Shown: positions 44,544 through 53,424 of the stretch, piece by piece
How the letters are laid out: every line of letters starts with the position of its first letter
How positions within the stretch are numbered: the first letter of the stretch is position 1
Assembly (NCBI GenBank): GCA_017427985.1
Contig: JAFRRS010000020.1
Span: 1 to 56,364 of the forward strand
Direction: 5' to 3'
DNA: 56,364 nt
Source of the DNA: Bacteroidales bacterium
Lineage (GTDB): Bacteria > Bacteroidota > Bacteroidia > Bacteroidales > F082
Position numbers and translations under genes: made by a program
Notes under the pieces: generated by a model
Told to the model about the DNA's origin: nothing
Seen by the model: only the letters and a program-made list of their open reading frames with translations
Databases searched by the model: none

Positions 44544-45560
44544 ATGAGACTCAAACATTTACTTTTAATTCCAATATCATTATTATTGGTAAGATGTGGA
44601 GAACAAGATGACAAGACACAGACGTACGATCCAGTTATTCCTGTGAAGATTTCCGCTGTGGAATTTGCTGATGGTACAAACTTCCGAAATTATGTTGGCT
44701 CGCTCAAGAGCGAGGTCAAGATGTCGTTGTCATTCCCTTTGGGCGGAACTATTACAGACATCTACGTCCATAACGGACAGAGAGTCACTAAAGGTGCAAT
44801 TGTCGCTAAGGTTGACGAGACGACATCAAGGAGTTTGCACGAAGCGGCTTTGGCGACACTCAATCAAGCTGAAGATGGCTATGAGCGTCTGAAAGCAGTG
44901 CATGAGGAAGGTGGCATCAGCGACGTTCGTTGGGTGCAGATGGAGACTGATCTTTCAAAAGCGCGTCAGGCTGAGATTTCTACACGCAAACATCTCGAGG
45001 ACTGCACAATCTATGCGCCTCAGGACGGTATCATCAGCATGGGCGAGCGTGTGGTGGGCGAGTATATGCGTCCATCAGAGACATTCTGTAATATCATCGA
45101 CATGGACAAACTCGTCGTTGAGTTTTCAGTTCCTGAGAAGGAAGTGGGAAATGTTATTATTGGAGACAAGGCTATAGCACAGATTCACGCTTTGGGTGAT
45201 ATTGAACGTGAAATAAAGATCACCGACAAGTCCATAGTATCCAATCCTTTCGGTCACACCTATACGGTAAAGGCTAAGATTGACCTCGCAGGATTAGATC
45301 CGCTGCCTGGCATGGTGGTGAAAATCCGTCTCAACAGCACAGCAGAGTCAGGCATTATTGTGCCGGCTTCATGTGTGCAGACAGTATCTGACGGAATTGC
45401 AGTGTGGGTGTTGAAGAATGGCAGGTCATACCGTCGTGTCATTGAGGTCAGCGACTTTGTGAAGAACGGAGTGCTGGTCAGTAAAGGACTCGAACACGGC
45501 GACACCATCGTCACGGTGGGCTACCAGAAACTGTTCAACGGAGCTAAAGTGTCTTTTTAA
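44544..45560 (+). CDS. RND efflux periplasmic adaptor (MFP) lipoprotein
   Basis: A 338-residue lipoprotein (LLLVRC, Cys18) with the biotinyl-lipoyl-like half-motifs GGTITDIYVHNGQRVTKGA and YAPQDGIISMGERVVGEYM around a short alpha hairpin, then a beta-barrel and membrane-proximal domain. It bridges the inner-membrane RND pump and the outer-membrane channel. It is 21 nt upstream of the pump gene, in the order adaptor-pump-channel. Confidence 0.95.
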   Translation: MRLKHLLLIPISLLLVRCGEQDDKTQTYDPVIPVKISAVEFADGTNFRNYVGSLKSEVKMSLSFPLGGTITDIYVHNGQRVTKGAIVAKVDETTSRSLHEAALATLNQAEDGYERLKAVHEEGGISDVRWVQMETDLSKARQAEISTRKHLEDCTIYAPQDGIISMGERVVGEYMRPSETFCNIIDMDKLVVEFSVPEKEVGNVIIGDKAIAQIHALGDIEREIKITDKSIVSNPFGHTYTVKAKIDLAGLDPLPGMVVKIRLNSTAESGIIVPASCVQTVSDGIAVWVLKNGRSYRRVIEVSDFVKNGVLVSKGLEHGDTIVTVGYQKLFNGAKVSF

Positions 45561-45581
45561 TAACCAAGATATTTTAAGATA

Positions 45582-48500
45582 ATGGCTCAGAAAAGAAATA
45601 TTATCGAAGCTGCTATGAAGAACAACGGCCTTGTGTTCTTCTTTATGGCAATTATCGTCGTTTTCGGCTTCTTCTCGCTTCCTCGTTTGAAGAAGAACGA
45701 GTTTCCGGATGTGACGATACGTACCGGTGTGGTGGCTGTCGTGTATCCTGGCGCCACTGCCGACGAGATAGAGCAGAGGGTGGCGGGTGTTACCGAACAG
45801 TATCTGTTCACGTTCAGTGATGTTGACAAAAACAAGACATATTCTTATTCAAAAGACGGAATGCTCATCATTATCGTCAACTTGGTTAATGATGTCAAAG
45901 ATGCCAAGATGACATGGTCACGAATCCGTCAGGGATTGATTTTGTTCAGGATGACAGACTTGCCGAAAGGTGTGATGGCGACAGCGGTCATCGATGATTT
46001 CGGTAACGCCTCGTCGTTGCTTCTTGCCATCGAGAGCGACCAGCGCTCGTCGCGTGAGTTGCGTGAGTTTGCCGACAAGCTCTCAGAGAAACTGCGTACT
46101 ATCAAGACGATGGGTAACATTAAGATTGTGGGTGAACAGAAGGAAGAGATTGCCGTTTTTATGGACCCGGCGCGCATGACACAATATGCAATTTCTCCTG
46201 CTATAGTTACTGCTGAGCTCGCCGCACATAGCTTGCGCACAATCTCTGGAAAGATTGAGAATGCCGACGGTCAGGCTTTAATTCACGTGGAAGTGCCTGT
46301 CGATGACTTGTATACTTTGAACGAGTTGGTTGTGTATGCTGATCCTGTAACTGGACAGACGGTGAAGCTGCGCGACGTGGCACGTATCGAACGCCGTTAT
46401 AAGGAATCATCACAGTATATTCAATATTCCGACAGCTTGGTCAATAACAACCGCTGCCTGATGTTCTCCATGGAGATGCGCCCAGGCTACAACGTCGTTG
46501 CATTCGGTGAGGAGGTGAACGAGAAAATCGACGCTTTTCTTGCGACAGCGCCACCAGACATCAAGGTGCACCGTATCACCGACCAGCCAGTGGTGGTTAA
46601 CAAGTCGGTGATGTCGTTCTTGAAAGACCTCATCGAAGCTGTCATCATTGTTATCATAGTGATGCTCATGCTGTTCCCGCTGAGAACTGCTTTGGTGTCG
46701 TCGACATCAGTGCCGGTATGTATCGCGGCAGCTTGGGCTATCATGTACCTTCTTGGCATCGAGCTTAATACCGTTACTTTAGCAGCTCTCATCGTTGTTT
46801 TGGGTATGATTGTGGATGACTCGGTGGTTGTGATCGACGGCTATTCCGACATGTTGGCGGAGGGACACTCGCGATGGTATTCGGCGGCGGTCTCAACCAA
46901 GAACCTCATGACATCAATGCTCATCGCAACATGCTCCATCTCGTGTATGTTCTTCCCTATGTTGGCAATAATGAAAGGTACAAATATGGGCGATTTCGTA
47001 AAGTTGTTCCCATGGGCTATCTTTATCACACTGGCGTGCAGTTTCCTGTATGCCATTTGGGTGATACCGTTCATGTCGGCTAGAATGATTGCTCCGCAGA
47101 ATCCTAACAAACGCTCGAGGTTCGAGAAGATTCAGGCTAAATTCTTCGATGTCCTCCAAAACGGATATAAGAGACTTCTTAACCTGTGCTTCCGCCATAA
47201 ATGGGGTACAATATTCATCGCTGCATTGTCGGTGGTGATTGGACTTTACTTTGTTACGAAAGTCAATATCCAGATGCTTCCTAAAGCCGAACGTGACAGC
47301 TTCGCTGTTGAGATACATCTGGCATACGGCAGTTCCATCGATGAGACAGCGGCTGTTGCCGACTCTTTGACGAAGATACTGAAGGCCGATAAGCGTGTGA
47401 AGTCTGTGACGGCATTCCTTGGGATGGCATCGCCACGTTTCCACATGACTTACGCTCCTGAACCTACGCCGACGAACGCTTACGCCCAGTTTATCGTGAT
47501 AACAGAGTCGGAAAATGCCACGAAGGAGATGATGAATGAATATCCGACAAAGTATGAGAACTACTTCCCGATAGCACAAATACGCTTCAAACAGATGGAT
47601 TATCAGATCGTCAACGCTCCTGTGGAATATTACATCAAAGGCGATGACTATGAGACACTTAGCGCTATAAGCGATTCTATCATGACGTTCATGAGGAAAG
47701 ACCCGAACCTGTTCTATGTCCACTCTGATTTTGACGAGTCGGAAGAATTCATTCAGGTCGTGCTTGATGCTGAAGAAGCCACACGTCTAGGCGTGACACA
47801 GTCAACATTGTCGGTCTATCTTGCAGGTTCTTTGACAGGTAGTAGCATCGTGTCGTTATGGGAAGGCAACTATAACCTCCATACCACGGTATATACTGAA
47901 GGTGTTCATGAAATTGATTATGAAGGTCTTGGTGATATGTTGATTCCAACAGCAAGACCCGGTGAATGGGTGCCTCTGCGTCAGGTCGCGACTCTGACAC
48001 CGATGTTCAAACACACCAACATGCCTCATCGTAACGGTATGAAATGTATCACAGTGGCTGCTGACGTTGTGCCTGGTGCCGGACAGCTTAATGAGTTCGG
48101 AAAGATTGACGAATACATTGATTATCATCTTAACATTCCGGACAATGTTATCATCGACAAAGGTGGCTCGATGGCAGTGACAAATGAGACAATGCCTTCA
48201 TTGCTGATGGCAATCCTCGCAGCTATCGTGGTGATGTTTGTGGTGCTTATTATTCACTATGCAAAGATCGGTATCTCAATACTCTCGCTTTCAGTGTCAG
48301 TGCTTTGCATCTTCGGTGCCACATTCGGACTGTGGATGTTCGGTCTCGACATGTCGGTGACAGCAATGTTGGGTGTCATCTCACTTATCGGTATCATCGT
48401 GCGTAACGCTATTATCATGTACGACTATGCCGGTGAGTTGCGTGATAAAGAACATATCCCTGTGCATCAGGCCGCTTACGAAGCCGGTTTGCGCCGTATG

Positions 48501-48791
48501 AGACCTATCTTCCTGACTTCAGCAACGACGGCTCTCGGCGTTATCCCTATGATTCTCGCAAAGACGTTGCTTTGGGAGCCAATGGGCGTGGTGATATGCT
48601 TCGGTACAATCCTTACATTCCCGCTTGTTGTGACAGTGCTTCCAGTGGCTTACTGCCTCGCTTTCGATGCGGGTGAACGCGACAAGAGGTTCTTTGAAAG
48701 CATCAACAAGATTTTATTGAAAAATCTTGACAGACGCGACAAACGTAACGAGAAAAGGAACAAACTGGAGGAAAATATTTTAGAGAATTAG
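45582..48791 (+). CDS. RND-family efflux permease
   Basis: A 1069-residue inner-membrane pump of the AcrB/HAE1 superfamily with twelve membrane segments and two large periplasmic loops. The N-terminal KNNGLVFFFMAIIVVFGFFS, PGATADEIEQRV, the proton-relay segment VVLGMIVDDSVVVIDG (two Asp) and the C-terminal GIIVRNAIIMYDYA are typical. The substrate cannot be told. No regulatory gene is adjacent. Confidence 0.96.
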   Translation: MAQKRNIIEAAMKNNGLVFFFMAIIVVFGFFSLPRLKKNEFPDVTIRTGVVAVVYPGATADEIEQRVAGVTEQYLFTFSDVDKNKTYSYSKDGMLIIIVNLVNDVKDAKMTWSRIRQGLILFRMTDLPKGVMATAVIDDFGNASSLLLAIESDQRSSRELREFADKLSEKLRTIKTMGNIKIVGEQKEEIAVFMDPARMTQYAISPAIVTAELAAHSLRTISGKIENADGQALIHVEVPVDDLYTLNELVVYADPVTGQTVKLRDVARIERRYKESSQYIQYSDSLVNNNRCLMFSMEMRPGYNVVAFGEEVNEKIDAFLATAPPDIKVHRITDQPVVVNKSVMSFLKDLIEAVIIVIIVMLMLFPLRTALVSSTSVPVCIAAAWAIMYLLGIELNTVTLAALIVVLGMIVDDSVVVIDGYSDMLAEGHSRWYSAAVSTKNLMTSMLIATCSISCMFFPMLAIMKGTNMGDFVKLFPWAIFITLACSFLYAIWVIPFMSARMIAPQNPNKRSRFEKIQAKFFDVLQNGYKRLLNLCFRHKWGTIFIAALSVVIGLYFVTKVNIQMLPKAERDSFAVEIHLAYGSSIDETAAVADSLTKILKADKRVKSVTAFLGMASPRFHMTYAPEPTPTNAYAQFIVITESENATKEMMNEYPTKYENYFPIAQIRFKQMDYQIVNAPVEYYIKGDDYETLSAISDSIMTFMRKDPNLFYVHSDFDESEEFIQVVLDAEEATRLGVTQSTLSVYLAGSLTGSSIVSLWEGNYNLHTTVYTEGVHEIDYEGLGDMLIPTARPGEWVPLRQVATLTPMFKHTNMPHRNGMKCITVAADVVPGAGQLNEFGKIDEYIDYHLNIPDNVIIDKGGSMAVTNETMPSLLMAILAAIVVMFVVLIIHYAKIGISILSLSVSVLCIFGATFGLWMFGLDMSVTAMLGVISLIGIIVRNAIIMYDYAGELRDKEHIPVHQAAYEAGLRRMRPIFLTSATTALGVIPMILAKTLLWEPMGVVICFGTILTFPLVVTVLPVAYCLAFDAGERDKRFFESINKILLKNLDRRDKRNEKRNKLEENILEN

Positions 48792-48795
48792 AATT

Positions 48796-50124
48796 ATGAA
48801 AAGATATTTTTTAATAATAGTTTTGGCGTTTTTGACGCTGGGTTTGACCGCTCAAAACGCCGATGTTCTTACTCTTGATTCATGTTTCGCTTTGGCGAAA
48901 GCGAATAATGCCCAGATCAGGACAAATAAAATTGAAATAGAGAAGGCGAAGGAAGTTAAGAAACAGGTCTATACCAAGTATTTCCCGCAGGTCAGCGCAG
49001 GTTATCTGGCATATTATGCTGTTAATCCTATAATCAAGTATGGTGTCAACGACATTCACGATGAGTTTGGAGAGATTCTCCAAGCAATCATTGAAGTGTT
49101 AAATGAAGACGGCGCTAATATCCCTACAGAGATTGAGTTGATGAAGAAAGGACACTCCATCAGTGCTACAGCGCTACAGCCCATCTATGCCGGCGGACGT
49201 GTCAGAAACGGCAACAAACTTGCTGAACTTGGCATTGAAGCCGCTGAACTGAAGGGACAGGTATCGGAACGCGACATGATGGAAAGCATCGAATCCACTT
49301 ATTATCTCATCGTCGGATTGAAATCGAAGGTTGGGACGCTGGAGACGGCACTGAACCTCATCGACTCGCTCGACCATGTGGCTGATGTGGCTTTTAAAGC
49401 AGGTCTTGTCACCAAAAACGACCAGTTGCGTGTAGCCCTTGAACGTAACAAATTCAAAGCGCTGCAAATGCAACTTAACAATGGCATAGTGCTCGCCTCA
49501 CAGCTGCTGTGTCAGGAGATTGGAATTGATTATCCTGAAGAAGGTCTGAATCTTGACGATGAAATAAAGCATGCTGACATCTTCACGAAAAATGAAGGTT
49601 TCGAACGCCCTGAGATGAGGCTTCTGCAGCTTCAGATTGACGCTGAGGAGTTCTACAAGAAGCTGTCAAGGGGAGAGGCACTGCCACAAATCGGAGTCGG
49701 TGCCATGGTGTCATACGGCAACCTGGTCAAGCGTTATAAGGGCAATGCAATTTTCTTCGCTAGCGTGCAGGTGCCTATAATGAAGTGGTGGGAGACGTCA
49801 CACAAAATCAAGGAGCATAACCTGAAGATTGAACAGTATGAAATCATGCAGCAGGATTTGACTGAGAAGATGTCTCTTCAGGAGAAACAGGCTTATAACC
49901 AGATTGTCGAGGCAGAGGCATTGCTCCAATCCGACAAGGCGGCTCTCGATATGGCACAGGAAAACTACCGTGTCGCAGAACTGAATTATCGTGCGGGAAT
50001 CAACACCGTAACTGATGTCTTGGAGGCCAACGCATTGCTGCTGCAAGCCCAGAATGCCATCACCGACAGACAGATTACTTACGTGACAGCACGAAGAAGG
50101 TATCATGATTTGACGGGGAAATAA
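48796..50124 (+). CDS. TolC-family outer-membrane channel
   Basis: A 442-residue protein with a cleavable signal peptide (to GLTAQ) and two OEP repeats rich in helical heptads (about 25-215 and 235-435), including LNYRAGINTVTDVLEANALL near the end. It completes the tripartite pump begun at 44544, starting 4 nt after the permease gene. A strong hairpin at 50146-50180 terminates the unit. Confidence 0.95.
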   Translation: MKRYFLIIVLAFLTLGLTAQNADVLTLDSCFALAKANNAQIRTNKIEIEKAKEVKKQVYTKYFPQVSAGYLAYYAVNPIIKYGVNDIHDEFGEILQAIIEVLNEDGANIPTEIELMKKGHSISATALQPIYAGGRVRNGNKLAELGIEAAELKGQVSERDMMESIESTYYLIVGLKSKVGTLETALNLIDSLDHVADVAFKAGLVTKNDQLRVALERNKFKALQMQLNNGIVLASQLLCQEIGIDYPEEGLNLDDEIKHADIFTKNEGFERPEMRLLQLQIDAEEFYKKLSRGEALPQIGVGAMVSYGNLVKRYKGNAIFFASVQVPIMKWWETSHKIKEHNLKIEQYEIMQQDLTEKMSLQEKQAYNQIVEAEALLQSDKAALDMAQENYRVAELNYRAGINTVTDVLEANALLLQAQNAITDRQITYVTARRRYHDLTGK

Positions 50125-50145
50125 ATGAATTTGATAAATGAAAAG

Positions 50146-50180
50146 CAAAAAGCTGTCGATATTACGCCGACAGCTTTTTG
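50146..50180. terminator. bidirectional terminator between the efflux operon and the Na/Pi gene
   Basis: Perfect 13-bp arms (CAAAAAGCTGTCG and complement), 9-nt loop. It has A/T runs on both sides and so works in both directions. It overlaps the last codons of the minus-strand Na/Pi gene (stop at 50164-50162). Confidence 0.9.
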
Positions 50181-51877
50181 TGTATGTGCGCCTCAACGAC
50201 GTTGATCACATAATCTCCTAACTTCTCGCATTCGCTGATGATATCCATATATTGGATGCCAGCCTGGTAGTTGTACATGTGCTCGTTGATGTCGTTGATG
50301 TTCGCCTCCTTAAGCTGGGTGCGGTAGTTGTTTATCTCATTCTCGATGTTCAACGACTCGTGTGTGTCAACAAGTCCCTGGTTGTCGTCAAGAACTTTCT
50401 GCATGTGCGCCAAGGCCCTGTTACAAAGCTCGAACATATAATGTATGTGTTCTTTCTGAATGTCAGTGAAGTGCTCGTTCTTTGTGCGCTTTTGGTTGAT
50501 GGTGCGCGCAAGGTTGTAGCAGCTGTCGCCGATACTCTCAAGCTCGCCGACCTCACGCAGCATATAGCGGATTCTCGTCTTGGTCTCAGGACTCAATCGG
50601 CCTTCCGTCACTTTGTTAAGATAATTGGCGATCTCAATCTCCATGTGGTCTGAAATCTGCTCGTATTTCTCAATTCTTGCGAAAAGCTTGCTGAAATCCT
50701 CGTCATTCTTGGTGTCGAAGAGCAGGGTGGGGATGAAGTTGAACATCTTGTTTGTACGTGCCGAGAACAATGAAATCTCTTTCTGGGCCTCGAAAATTGA
50801 GAGCTCCGCTGTTGAAAGGAGTCCGCCTGAGATGAACTTCAGCTTTCCTTCCTCGTCTTCCTCTTTGTGTTTTATTATCCTGCAGACAAACTTCTCAATC
50901 GGCTTGATGAACCATATAAGAATCAACACGTTACAGAGGTTAAATGCCGTGTGGAACGCTGAAAGGGCGTATGCTATCTTTACTTGCGCATCAGCGATGT
51001 CGGCATCAGTCTGTGGAACGAAATTCGGGTCAAAACCTACGAAATTGCACACGGTGTTGATGAAAGGCTTAAACACTATCAGCACCCATATAACGCCGAA
51101 GACGTTGAATACCATGTGCGCCAATGCTGCTCGGCGGGCGTTGGTCGACGCGCTTAATGCTGCGATATTTGATGTGACAGTGGTACCGATATTCTCGCCC
51201 ATGACAAGCGCAATGCCTTGATATATAGGGAGTACGCCGCTCGAGCACAGAATCAAAGTGATAGCCATGATGGCCGCCGAAGACTGCACCGCCATTGTCA
51301 GGATGCTGCCCACCAACAGATAGAGGAGGGTCGTTAAAAAGCCCCATTGTCCTGTGTTGGTGAAGAAACTGACCACGCTCTCGTTTGCCGGAAGATTCAT
51401 CGCTATCGCGTTTTCACGCAAAGTGGCGAGACCCAGAAACATGAACGAGAAACCGAAAATGAACTCACCAAATGACTTGCCGCTTGCTCTCTTCTGAAAT
51501 ATCATCACGATAGCCAGGGCGAACAACGGAAACACCACGCTGCTCATGTTGATCTGGAACCCGAAGACCGACATGATCCATGCCGTCACCGTCGTTCCGA
51601 TATTAGCACCCATGATGACCGAGATGGCCTGTGCCAATGACAGAAGACCGGCATTGACAAAACTTACGGTCATAACGGTGGTGGCTGTTGATGATTGAAC
51701 GGCTGCCGTGACGAAGACACCGGTAAGCAATCCTGTGAATCGGTTTTTGGTCATGGTTCCCATGATGTTGCGAAGGTGACCTCCGCTGAGTTTCTGAAGG
51801 CTCTCGCTCATCATCTTCATGCCGTACATGAGAAGAGCAAGGCATCCTAAAAGTTTTAAAAAGAGGTATATGGTCAT
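50162..51877 (-). CDS. Na/Pi cotransporter family protein with PhoU-like domain
   Basis: A 571-residue inner-membrane protein. The two inverted Na/Pi repeats carry QSSTATTVMTVSFVNAGLL and QSSAAIMAITLILCSSGVL, and an 8-9 helix bundle spans about 1-330. The C-terminal part (about 345-560) is a PhoU-like helical domain with LREVGELESIGDSCYNLART. It is thought to import phosphate with sodium or to regulate phosphate. The ATG at 51877 is chosen so that MTIYLFLKLLGCLALLMYG starts the first helix; the frame is open 9 codons further. Confidence 0.92.
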   Translation of the reverse strand: MTIYLFLKLLGCLALLMYGMKMMSESLQKLSGGHLRNIMGTMTKNRFTGLLTGVFVTAAVQSSTATTVMTVSFVNAGLLSLAQAISVIMGANIGTTVTAWIMSVFGFQINMSSVVFPLFALAIVMIFQKRASGKSFGEFIFGFSFMFLGLATLRENAIAMNLPANESVVSFFTNTGQWGFLTTLLYLLVGSILTMAVQSSAAIMAITLILCSSGVLPIYQGIALVMGENIGTTVTSNIAALSASTNARRAALAHMVFNVFGVIWVLIVFKPFINTVCNFVGFDPNFVPQTDADIADAQVKIAYALSAFHTAFNLCNVLILIWFIKPIEKFVCRIIKHKEEDEEGKLKFISGGLLSTAELSIFEAQKEISLFSARTNKMFNFIPTLLFDTKNDEDFSKLFARIEKYEQISDHMEIEIANYLNKVTEGRLSPETKTRIRYMLREVGELESIGDSCYNLARTINQKRTKNEHFTDIQKEHIHYMFELCNRALAHMQKVLDDNQGLVDTHESLNIENEINNYRTQLKEANINDINEHMYNYQAGIQYMDIISECEKLGDYVINVVEAHIHKKLSA

Positions 51878-51940
51878 AACTTTATTATTGTCAATGTGTT
51901 GCAATTATGACTGAAATCATCGTTTCTGTCCGCAAATATA

Positions 51941-51982
51941 AAAAAAATTAGCTGATAATATAATTATCGGCTAATTTTTTTT
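51941..51982. terminator. terminator after the XRE gene
   Basis: Long A/T-flanked hairpin: AAAAAAATTAGC pairs with GCTAATTTTTTT, and inside it GATAAT pairs with ATTATC, separated by a T-G mismatch. It includes the stop codon of the minus-strand XRE gene. TATATTTG (51940-51933) follows on the minus strand as a likely -7 box for the Na/Pi gene. Confidence 0.85.
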
Positions 51983-52339
51983 GTTTTTTCTGTATTTCAT
52001 CCTTTCTTCAAGATTGCTGTAACTGCAGCTTTTACTTGGCAAAGGTATGAATGTCTCGTACTCGTCGTAATGCAGCTCAACAAAATCCAACGCTTTTTTT
52101 GCAAGCTCGCGGTCGGTTTTCATCAGCGCGTGAAACTTGTCCGCCATCCAATAGATATTTAGTGTATCTTCATCTAAATCAAGGACTTTCGCAATCTTTT
52201 TCAGTTCGTCGCGATCAATTTCAGCCGTTCCGTTTTCCTTTCTGTTGTATTGAGGAACGGAGATGTTTAGAATCGTCGCCATCTTTTGTTGGGTGATACC
52301 AGAATACATCCTTGTTAATTTGACAATTTCACTAAGCAT
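51971..52339 (-). CDS. XRE-family helix-turn-helix protein
   Basis: A 122-residue protein with an N-terminal helix-turn-helix (about 5-60: VKLTRMYSGITQQKMATILN, then ISVPQYNRKENGTAEIDRDEL). A helical middle and a basic C-terminus (RMKYRKNKKN) follow. It begins 1 nt after the stop codon of the M64-like gene, so the pair is co-transcribed. Target unknown. Confidence 0.87.
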   Translation of the reverse strand: MLSEIVKLTRMYSGITQQKMATILNISVPQYNRKENGTAEIDRDELKKIAKVLDLDEDTLNIYWMADKFHALMKTDRELAKKALDFVELHYDEYETFIPLPSKSCSYSNLEERMKYRKNKKN

Positions 52340-52340
52340 C

Positions 52341-53420
52341 TTATTTTATATAGAGATCCAAAATACTGTTGATGGCTTCATTAAACTCAACTGTGCTGAG
52401 GCAAGAATCTGCCACAATACTATTCTCTTCGTCAGAATAATATGTGTCGACAAATCCTGAAATGAGATGCCCGAGCGCGTGGTTGATGACGTAATCTATT
52501 GATTGTGAATTTATTGCAGCTGTCAAATATAAATTGTAAAAACTGCTTCCACCGGTCTTGTCGGAATTTAGCAAAATCACAGCGAAGTCGTAAGGCGATT
52601 GCGTGGCATATTCCCTAAAAGCCCATTCGTCACACGTCAAAGCATATCTGTCATGTCCGAAACAGAAATATCCTGTCTTTAAAATGTTGTCAGGGTAGAA
52701 GCTGGTGCTTGGGTCGGCGACACCGCTTTCCGGTGAAATAACTTGAATCGCATGAACGTTGAAATCAGATTTTCTGCTCATGTACGGCTCCGTGCTGAAA
52801 AGCTTGTTGCAGAAAACATTGACGTCAGCATCGAATTTCTTCGCTTCTTTGTCAGTGTAACCGTCACCGAGAATCACTATGTCGACCTTCTCTTTCGGGT
52901 CTCCGCTGTCGAGTATGCGGATGATTCTGTTGTTATGGTTTGGCGTCGGCATGACAAACGATCGGACATGCCTGTCGATGGCGTATTCCCATACTTGGTG
53001 CATAACATTAAGAGAATCAAAGCTATACAAAACCAATCTGGCGTCTTTTTGCGGATATGGAATGCGTATCGTTTCGTTAAACGACTGCTTTTCTTTTGTC
53101 GCTTCCTGTGATTTTCTCCACTCGTTGAAGACTCTGCTTATCCCTTCGGAATAGATGATTTCGTTGGTGGCAACGTCAATAAGCTCATAGTAATAGTCTC
53201 CAAGACGGTACGGGTTTTTCAACGTGTTGATTTTCCCGTACCACAATCCGTCGTCGTAGATTTTGTCCGCCTTGAAAGATTCAACACTATCGTTTCCAGT
53301 GTGTATAATGTTGATTCTTAATGTCTTGTCAAAGAAATGCTTTTCAAAATCACTTTTCTCTTTTAATGAGCAAGAGAAAAATAATGTTGTGATAATTAGA
53401 AAAAGAGCAATTCTTTTCAT
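52341..53420 (-). CDS. M64-family peptidase homologue, catalytic Glu lost (probable pseudoenzyme)
   Basis: A 359-residue lipoprotein (FFSC, Cys17). Residues about 175-340 match the IgA-peptidase M64 family: VDIVILGDGYTDKEAKKFDADV, then SDFNVHAIQVISPESGVADPS, then FAVILLNSDKTGG. The zinc motif should read HEFGH...GLADEY; here it reads HALGH (314-318) followed by GFVDTY, so both His remain but the catalytic Glu is Ala (codon GCG, one change from GAG). The C-terminus is short for the family. It lies 4 nt after rho. It may still bind zinc or a substrate. Confidence 0.8.
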   Translation of the reverse strand: MKRIALFLIITTLFFSCSLKEKSDFEKHFFDKTLRINIIHTGNDSVESFKADKIYDDGLWYGKINTLKNPYRLGDYYYELIDVATNEIIYSEGISRVFNEWRKSQEATKEKQSFNETIRIPYPQKDARLVLYSFDSLNVMHQVWEYAIDRHVRSFVMPTPNHNNRIIRILDSGDPKEKVDIVILGDGYTDKEAKKFDADVNVFCNKLFSTEPYMSRKSDFNVHAIQVISPESGVADPSTSFYPDNILKTGYFCFGHDRYALTCDEWAFREYATQSPYDFAVILLNSDKTGGSSFYNLYLTAAINSQSIDYVINHALGHLISGFVDTYYSDEENSIVADSCLSTVEFNEAINSILDLYIK

Positions 53421-53424
53421 GATG

